A stretch of DNA of 64,000 bases from assembly GCA_032054765.1 (NCBI GenBank), contig DAMBSC010000011.1, positions 1 through 64,000 on the forward strand. Direction: 5' to 3'. Positions 58,725 through 64,000 of the stretch are shown one piece after another. Source of the DNA: DFXE01 sp032054765 (GTDB taxonomy: Bacteria > Bacteroidota > Bacteroidia > Bacteroidales > Tannerellaceae). Each line of letters begins with the position of its first letter. Positions within the stretch are counted from its first letter, which is position 1. A program made the position numbers and the translations under genes. The notes beneath the pieces were generated by a model. That model was given only the letters and a program-made list of their open reading frames with translations, did no database searches and was not told the origin of the DNA.

Positions 58725-59792
58725 ATGAAGAAACTATTTGTATTGGCTATGTTATTAGGGGTATGTACCGTAAATGCCCAGATAAGAAACAATGAGGTAT
58801 ATGAAGAAACCGAGATGGATCAATCTATAATGCGTGATATTATCCGTATTCCTGATTTTGGCGGTTACAAAACGTTAAAATGTGATTTTCATATCCATAC
58901 CGTATTCTCGGATGGAAAAGTTTGGCCGGATGTACGTGTAAACGAAGCTTGGCGACAAGGATTAGACGCCATTGCGATAACAGACCATATCGAATACCGG
59001 CCATATAAAGATATAATAAAGGGAGACCTGAACGAATCATTCAAAATTGCCAAGAAGAGGGGTGATGATATAGGGTTTATCGTTATACATGGAACTGAGA
59101 TAACACGCTCTAAACCGATCGGACATTTAAATGCATTGTTTGTTTCTGATGTAAATCCGATGAATACTGAAGACCCTTTAAATGCTATTGATATTGCTAC
59201 AAAACAGGGTGCTTTTATTATGTGGAATCATCCTGGTTGGCCGGATGATAAATCTACATTGTATCCTGTACATGAAAAGCTAATTAAGAATAATAAAATA
59301 CATGGTATTGAAGTTCATAACTACATGGAGTATTATCCTATATCTTTTGATTGGTGTAAAAATATGAATCTGGCTTTTATGGCTAACTCTGATATACATG
59401 AATTGATCAGTGGCGATTATGGTGGTGAAAAACAGGCTCGTCCGCTCACATTAGTTTTTGCAACAGAACATTCAGAAAAGGGAATTAAAGAAGCTCTATT
59501 TGCTAAACGTTCTGCTGCATATTTCAAAGGACAACTAGCCGGAAAAGCAGAGCATCTGGAAGCCTTGTTTAAAGCATCTCTTGTCTGGAAAGTAAAATCT
59601 TTGGAAAGAAAAGCATATGAAGTATCCAATATCTCAGATATTACTTATAAATTTACATGTGGAGATAAATTGTTCATTATTCCAGCAGGTAAAGCTGTGG
59701 GCGTGGTACTTCCAAAAGATGCTACTTCCCTTACGGTTTTAAATTGTTTTACAGGAATGAATGAATATTTACAAATAGATTTACCGCTATAA
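58725..59792 (+). CDS. exported PHP-domain phosphoesterase
   Basis: 355 residues from the ATG at 58725, which starts a signal peptide (MKKLFVLAMLLGVCTVNAQ). PHP metal-binding motifs are visible: DFHIHTVFSDGK, AITDHIEY, VIHGTEITRSKPIGH, MWNHPGW and ANSDIHE. PHP proteins hydrolyse phosphoesters with a tri-metal centre; this exported subgroup is common in Bacteroidales, with a C-terminal beta-domain (~275-355) of unknown function. The substrate is unknown. The GLUG protein gene follows after 23 bp and may be co-transcribed. Confidence 0.87.
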   Translation: MKKLFVLAMLLGVCTVNAQIRNNEVYEETEMDQSIMRDIIRIPDFGGYKTLKCDFHIHTVFSDGKVWPDVRVNEAWRQGLDAIAITDHIEYRPYKDIIKGDLNESFKIAKKRGDDIGFIVIHGTEITRSKPIGHLNALFVSDVNPMNTEDPLNAIDIATKQGAFIMWNHPGWPDDKSTLYPVHEKLIKNNKIHGIEVHNYMEYYPISFDWCKNMNLAFMANSDIHELISGDYGGEKQARPLTLVFATEHSEKGIKEALFAKRSAAYFKGQLAGKAEHLEALFKASLVWKVKSLERKAYEVSNISDITYKFTCGDKLFIIPAGKAVGVVLPKDATSLTVLNCFTGMNEYLQIDLPL

Positions 59793-59815
59793 TAGTGGTA
59801 TTAATTAATTTGTGT

Positions 59816-61606
59816 ATGAAAAGATGTCTAACCGTTTTAATAAGTTTATTATTTATTGCTGTGAATGCCGGAGCTCAGCAAGGAGATTGGTATAATGATG
59901 ACGGAGGGTTTTCTTTTACTGGTTTTGGAACGGAAAACAATCCTTTTGAAATTTCCTCAGAAGCAGCTCTTTCATATTTGGCTGAACAAGTCAATAAATC
60001 CCTTGGTGAAAGTTATGAAGGAATGTTTTTTATCCTTACAAAAGATCTGGATCTGGCAGATCATTACTGGAATCCTATAGCAAATAGTGCTGTTCAACCT
60101 TTTAAAGGGATATTTAATGGAAATGGAAAGACTATTTACAATCTACATGTTCGAAATTCGGATTCTCAAAGTTTCCCAGCTTCAGGCCTATTCGGATATG
60201 TTGGAAATGGAGCTAAAATAGAAAACCTGACGATAGAGAGTGGAAGAGTTGAAGGATGTAACAGTCAAACAATAACCCGTACGGGAGCTTTAGCCGGATA
60301 TCTTTTATGTAATGTGACTGGTGGAGAAGACTCAATTATAATACGTAATTGTCATAATAAGAATGTTACAGTCACAGGAGGTAATACATCTTATTCAAAT
60401 ACAGGTGGACTTATTGGGGAGGCTTATGCTTTTAGTGATAGTGATGGTGCAGTGTCTATTCTTATTGAGAATTGTACGAATACTGGAGCTGTTGTTGCTT
60501 CGCCATCTAACTTTCCTTATACCGGAGGTATAATCGGTAAAGGGCGTGGACATGGTTATTGTGATGGCTCCATATCGGCTCATGGTTCCTTTGCTATTGT
60601 TAAATGTGAGAATAGTGGAGTGGTCTCTGGTGGAAATACTACCGGAGTAGATGCTGTTTCTTCAACGGGTGGTATTTTGGGATTTGGATATGCTTCTGGA
60701 GATGGTTATGGTGATAGTGACGGGGCAGGAGTTTTTACAGTGAATCAATGTGTAAATACTGGCTTGATAAGAGGTGGAGATGCTACAAGCGATAATGCCT
60801 ATACCTACACTGGCGGTATCTTTGGTTATGGAGATGGTTATGGTTATGGAGATACATCAAGTAATACCGAAAGCAAGCCTGAAGGCCATGGATATGGATC
60901 AGGAATGTTTACTATTACCTCCAGTATAAACAGAGGAGGAGTAAATGGAGGTGATGCAATTAATTCGGAGACAATATCTGCTACCGGCGGTGTTTTCGGT
61001 TTTGCATCAGGATCGGGGGCCGGTGACAGGCAAGGGCATGGATATGCTTATGGCTCATTTAGCATGCGGAACTGCTATAGTTTTGCTGATATTTCGACAA
61101 GAAAAGGTTGTATTGGTGGATTAGGTGGCTGGATCGCCACAAGTGGAAATGGGCCTAATTATGTTATATCGGCTATAATGCAAGATAGCTATGTTGCAGG
61201 TACGATCAATAAGAATGTTGCATTGTCAGATGTTATTACCGGTGGCATTATCGGACGAGTCCATCGTTCAGATAATGCCAATAAAGATCCACATGTGGAT
61301 CGTTGTTTAGTCGCTTTGTCATTTATTATTGGTAGTAGTTCCAGGACTTTTCGGATTGCAGGGCAACTGCTGAATGTAGAATCACCAGCTAAAACTTTAA
61401 CGAGAAATTACGCGTATATAAGGGATGGAAAATGGATAGACACGGCATCAGTTCAAAACGGAGAAGAATGGACCGGTATAATGACTGAGCCTCCTATATC
61501 TGAATGGAATTCTGCAGGCAATGCCTGGATAATAATAAAGGATACATATGAGTTTATGCCTAAACTCAGATATATCCCTAATCAACAGAATGTGCTAATA
61601 CCTTAG
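59816..61606 (+). CDS. GLUG-type beta-helix surface protein with Gly/Tyr/Asp-rich loops
   Basis: 596 residues from the ATG at 59816, which opens a signal peptide (CLTVLISLLFIAVNAGAQ). The body is a right-handed beta-helix of GLUG-like units: FKGIFNGNGKTIYNLHV, GLFGYVGNGAKIENLTIESG and then about four longer repeats each of the type TGGIxGxGxGxG...CxNTGxVxGG. Within the repeats are loops rich in Gly, Tyr and Asp (GYASGDGYGDSDGAG, GYGDGYGYGDTSSN), which resemble calcium-binding or structural loops. Such proteins are adhesin-like; the ligand is unknown. Its stop overlaps the stop of the converging lipoprotein gene by four bases. Confidence 0.8.
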   Translation: MKRCLTVLISLLFIAVNAGAQQGDWYNDDGGFSFTGFGTENNPFEISSEAALSYLAEQVNKSLGESYEGMFFILTKDLDLADHYWNPIANSAVQPFKGIFNGNGKTIYNLHVRNSDSQSFPASGLFGYVGNGAKIENLTIESGRVEGCNSQTITRTGALAGYLLCNVTGGEDSIIIRNCHNKNVTVTGGNTSYSNTGGLIGEAYAFSDSDGAVSILIENCTNTGAVVASPSNFPYTGGIIGKGRGHGYCDGSISAHGSFAIVKCENSGVVSGGNTTGVDAVSSTGGILGFGYASGDGYGDSDGAGVFTVNQCVNTGLIRGGDATSDNAYTYTGGIFGYGDGYGYGDTSSNTESKPEGHGYGSGMFTITSSINRGGVNGGDAINSETISATGGVFGFASGSGAGDRQGHGYAYGSFSMRNCYSFADISTRKGCIGGLGGWIATSGNGPNYVISAIMQDSYVAGTINKNVALSDVITGGIIGRVHRSDNANKDPHVDRCLVALSFIIGSSSRTFRIAGQLLNVESPAKTLTRNYAYIRDGKWIDTASVQNGEEWTGIMTEPPISEWNSAGNAWIIIKDTYEFMPKLRYIPNQQNVLIP

Positions 61607-61992
61607 TTGGAAAGATTATCTGGAAAGCCCTTTTCTACGGTTATCCTGATTTTTATACGTGCTTTGTTGACCTGTGGTTCCGTATCGAACGTATAAGTTC
61701 GCTTTTCTATTTCTACTTCATCTGTACCTATAAAATCAGATGCTGGTTTATAGGTATAAATGCCGTTGGTAGTAGTTGTGTCTTTCCGGTATTCACTAAT
61801 CTCACATTTTTTTGTCGGATGCTTAACTATAGAAGCATCTTCTTCATTCCCTGTGGTTACTGCAAACTGATACGTTTCACCACTTACAATCACAACATTC
61901 AGGTCGGCCATTGTTTTAATGCCTCCTTCATCATCACTACATCCTGTCAGAAGAGTCAGGATAAGTATTAATGGAATAATTAATTTTCTCAT
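61603..61992 (-). CDS. small lipoprotein of unknown function
   Basis: 129 residues from the ATG at 61992 (MRKLIIPLILILTLLTGC), chosen as a canonical lipoprotein signal; two earlier ATGs are possible. After the lipobox it has SDDEGG and a beta-rich domain with TYTFDTEPQVNKARIKIRITVEK, similar to a cadherin/Ig-like strand pattern. No family recognised. It converges on the GLUG gene, with stops overlapping by four bases, a tight arrangement. Confidence 0.68.
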   Translation of the reverse strand: MRKLIIPLILILTLLTGCSDDEGGIKTMADLNVVIVSGETYQFAVTTGNEEDASIVKHPTKKCEISEYRKDTTTTNGIYTYKPASDFIGTDEVEIEKRTYTFDTEPQVNKARIKIRITVEKGFPDNLSN

Positions 61993-62067
61993 CATATACA
62001 TCTTCATCTATTGTCTATTATATAGACGTAAGAGATGTATAAAATGTTGCATAATTAATGTTTTTTT

Positions 62068-62283
62068 TCAATTAAAACCATTGAAATAAAACATAATACC
62101 GCAAATGATAAGAATAATCCCCAAAATACCATAAAAGAAGCGTGCCCCGGTACGTCCCAACCAACTTACAACAGTTGCTGCCTTACGGCTATTGAAATAC
62201 CAGTTGAAGTTGAGAATAGACGAAATTAAGGCAAAGAAACCGGCAAAAATAAAAATAGCTAATACAAAATACTCTGATAACAT
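62068..62283 (-). CDS. Imm17-like small membrane protein
   Basis: 71-aa protein with two membrane segments (YFVLAIFIFAGFFALISSIL and FFYGILGIILIICGIMFYF) around a short loop with WYFNSRKAATVVSWLGRTGAR. The GR.GAR.FYGILG segment matches the 'immunity 17 family' (Imm17) as annotated in Bacteroidales. No toxin gene is adjacent, so the immunity role is doubtful here; it may be a housekeeping membrane protein. It precedes nothing on its strand, but tsaE lies 12 bp upstream of it on the same strand. Confidence 0.7.
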   Translation of the reverse strand: MLSEYFVLAIFIFAGFFALISSILNFNWYFNSRKAATVVSWLGRTGARFFYGILGIILIICGIMFYFNGFN

Positions 62284-62294
62284 ATAGGTAGGTA

Positions 62295-62714
62295 TTATTT
62301 GATTTCTAAGGTTCGCGAACTGTCGGGGTTTTCATTTATAGATACGTTTACCACATCTTCAGGAAGAAGTTCTTCTATTTTTTCAGGCCATTCTATGAAA
62401 CAGAGAGTACCGCTGTAGAAATAATCGCTGGTACCCAAATCTTCCGCTTCACTAAGTTTATTAATTCTGTAAAAATCGAAATGATAAATTAATTCACCAG
62501 TAGTCCTGCTACGATATTCATTAATAATTGCAAAGGTTGGACTGTTTATTACATCCTCCACTCCCAGCTCTTCACATATTGCTTTAATAAATGTGGTTTT
62601 ACCGGCGCCCATCATCCCATGGAAGGCAAAAACAGTACGATCCCCCATCTGATTAATGAAGGCTTTCGCGGCTTCACGAATATTTTCGAGTTTGTCTATA
62701 AGAATTGTGCTCAT
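62295..62714 (-). CDS. tsaE: tRNA threonylcarbamoyladenosine biosynthesis ATPase TsaE
   Basis: 139-aa P-loop protein required, with TsaB, TsaC and TsaD, for the t6A37 modification of ANN-decoding tRNAs. Walker A is AFHGMMGAGKTTFIKAI (residues ~29-45), followed by SPTFAIINEYRS, the conserved H.DFYR block YHFDFYRI and FIEWPEKIEELLPED. Length is typical. It lies two bases downstream of porX, an adjacency I recall from Bacteroidales, so the two are probably co-transcribed. Confidence 0.95.
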   Translation of the reverse strand: MSTILIDKLENIREAAKAFINQMGDRTVFAFHGMMGAGKTTFIKAICEELGVEDVINSPTFAIINEYRSRTTGELIYHFDFYRINKLSEAEDLGTSDYFYSGTLCFIEWPEKIEELLPEDVVNVSINENPDSSRTLEIK

Positions 62715-62715
62715 A

Positions 62716-64000
62716 TCATTTTGGGGTCATAGTGATAAAAGGAACCATCATTTCTTCCATAGAAATACCTCCGTGTTGAAATGTATTTTTATAATACGAA
62801 ACATAATAATTGTAATTATTAGGATAAGCAAAGAAGTTATCATTTAGTGCAAAAATATATTTACTACTAAGATTAGGAGATGGTAAACCTACTTTTTCAG
62901 GTTCACGTATCTCAAATACTTCTTTTACATTATAATTGAGATTTTTCCCTACCTTGTACCGCAGATTAGTATTAGTATTCTTATCGCCAACTACTTTAAT
63001 CGGATCTTCAACACGGATGGTTCCATGATCAGTTGTAAGTATCACTTTATGTCCTTTTTCTGCAATTCGACGGAACAGTTCCAATGTTGTGGAGTGTTGG
63101 AACCATGATTTTGATAAACTCCGATAAGCGGCTTCTGTTTGTGCCAATTCACGAATCATCTTCATTTCCGTACGGGCATGAGATAGCATGTCAATAAAGT
63201 TGATGACTACTACATTTAGTTGGTTTTGTGTTAAAGAGTTTACACTATTTACAAGCTTTTCGCCATGTAATGAATCATTTATTTTATTGTAGGAAAATGA
63301 GTATTTCTTGCGGAAGCGATCCATCTGTGTTTGAATAAGCGGAGCCTCATTGAGATTCTTTCCTTCTTCACTTTCTTCATCTACCCATAGATCAGGAAAG
63401 AGCTTTTCTATTTGTGACGGCATCAGACCTGAAAAGATGGAGTTACGTGCATATTGGGTAGCAGTAGGTAAAATTGTATAATATAAACTCTCGTCGAATG
63501 TAAAGTATTCAGTTAACAGATCCTTGACTACCCTCCATTGATCAAGACGGAAATTGTCAATCAATATAAAAAATATTGTTTCTCCTTCATCAAGCAAAGG
63601 GAAAACCTTATTTTTAAATAGATCAGGACTCATTAGCGGCCGATTGTCAGGGTTGTTAATCCAGTCGACATAATTCTTTTTTATAAACTTTCCGAAAGCG
63701 GTGTTTGCTTCTTTCTTCTGCATACGGAGCATTTCGTACATTTGAGTCTGGTTACTTTCCAGTTGTAGTTCCCAATGCACGAGCTTACGGTATACTTCTT
63801 GCCAATCTTCTGGTGTAAATGACTCGTTAATTTGCATTCCAATGCGCCCAAACTCCTGTTGATAGCCTACAGTCGTCGTTTCCGAGATAAATGTATTTTG
63901 ATGGACGTTTTTCTTTATTGAAAGAAGGAGTTGGTTGGGATTTACCGGTTTGATTAGATAATCAGCAATTTTATTTCCTATAGCCTGGTTCATAATGCTT
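62716..64000 (-). CDS. porX: PorX, T9SS-associated response regulator/phosphatase (C-terminal part)
   Basis: Partial: the frame is open to the window edge, so the N-terminal receiver domain is largely cut off; only its end (IADYLIKPVNPNQLLLSIKK, with the conserved KP) remains. A linker is followed by the PglZ/alkaline phosphatase-like domain, with IDNFRLDQWRVV, VVINFIDMLSHART (metal-binding), ILTTDHGTIRVEDP and the closing FQHGGISMEEMM. PorX works with PorY and SigP to regulate type IX secretion in Porphyromonas. Its presence supports T9SS or a T9SS-like system in this organism, in line with the DUF6383 and lamin-tail proteins here. Confidence 0.93.
   Translation of the reverse strand, partial: SIMNQAIGNKIADYLIKPVNPNQLLLSIKKNVHQNTFISETTTVGYQQEFGRIGMQINESFTPEDWQEVYRKLVHWELQLESNQTQMYEMLRMQKKEANTAFGKFIKKNYVDWINNPDNRPLMSPDLFKNKVFPLLDEGETIFFILIDNFRLDQWRVVKDLLTEYFTFDESLYYTILPTATQYARNSIFSGLMPSQIEKLFPDLWVDEESEEGKNLNEAPLIQTQMDRFRKKYSFSYNKINDSLHGEKLVNSVNSLTQNQLNVVVINFIDMLSHARTEMKMIRELAQTEAAYRSLSKSWFQHSTTLELFRRIAEKGHKVILTTDHGTIRVEDPIKVVGDKNTNTNLRYKVGKNLNYNVKEVFEIREPEKVGLPSPNLSSKYIFALNDNFFAYPNNYNYYVSYYKNTFQHGGISMEEMMVPFITMTPK

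Noticed and set aside
60650..61080. Repeated GGA/GGT-rich coding units as a CRISPR array
   Set aside because: The periodicity is of the protein (GLUG repeats), repeat units are too divergent and there are no spacers or cas genes.
62068..62283. Toxin-immunity pair
   Set aside because: The small protein resembles Imm17, but no toxin or polymorphic-toxin gene is beside it.

Overview
The window looks like chromosomal DNA of a gut Bacteroidales, most likely Parabacteroides. The grounds are: AT-rich DNA; -7 boxes of the Bacteroidetes type (TAnnTTTG, sometimes with TTTG or TTG about 19 bases upstream); a TonB/PnuT/thiamine-kinase salvage operon; an S46 dipeptidyl-peptidase; the tpiA-SPOR-folE gene order; the C-terminal part of the type IX secretion (T9SS) regulator PorX at the right edge; and two large secreted proteins ending in a DUF6383-type C-terminal domain, which I associate with Parabacteroides. 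Genus is inferred and species is not assigned. I saw no tRNA, rRNA, CRISPR array, insertion sequence or site-specific recombinase gene.

Layout. 0-4 kb is accessory: a VapE-type helicase divergent from an HU-like regulator, with four palindromes phased at 22 bp in the HU leader, then a lipoprotein gene broken at its lipobox, a YjbR protein and a shrunken pentapeptide protein. 4.6-8.5 kb is a TPP-riboswitch-controlled thiamine uptake operon rich in small repeats. 8.5-15.4 kb is housekeeping: AI-2E transporter, DUF1599, BT_3928 family, tpiA, SPOR, folE and a pyruvate oxidase-like enzyme. 15.5-18.5 kb holds small membrane proteins and a lone FtsX-type permease. 18.7-22.8 kb is an exported cell-wall peptide group (NlpC/P60, dipeptide epimerase, GHL10 hydrolase). 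It is followed by an AraC regulator, an orphan DUF3575/DUF3868 pair, a clostripain-like peptidase, ruvB, a flippase, DPP7 and asd.

Region 32.8-39.3 kb has a lamin-tail surface protein, a hybrid histidine kinase and an epimerase-family protein. Region 39.3-48.1 kb is the most striking: two divergent paralogous DUF6383 surface proteins (1452 and 1228 aa) whose 5' ends, 3' ends and terminators form nested inverted repeats. Between them lies a 284-bp segment bounded by 24-bp inverted repeats with a single good promoter beside one repeat, pointing at the right-hand gene. This is the architecture of an invertible promoter, and could switch expression between the two proteins.

Region 48.2-64 kb returns to mixed genes: porin, nadC, rlmH, a sirtuin, a phosphoesterase, yjbQ, an MFS exporter with an attenuator-like leader, a lipocalin, a sialate esterase, a PHP enzyme, a GLUG beta-helix protein, an Imm17-like protein, tsaE and porX.

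A second theme is a set of intergenic hairpins built from seven-base units (near 6.0, 8.3, 12.5, 49.6 and 50.5 kb, plus a heptamer array inside the thiamine kinase gene). Two of them, 44 kb apart, share a 26-base identical core.
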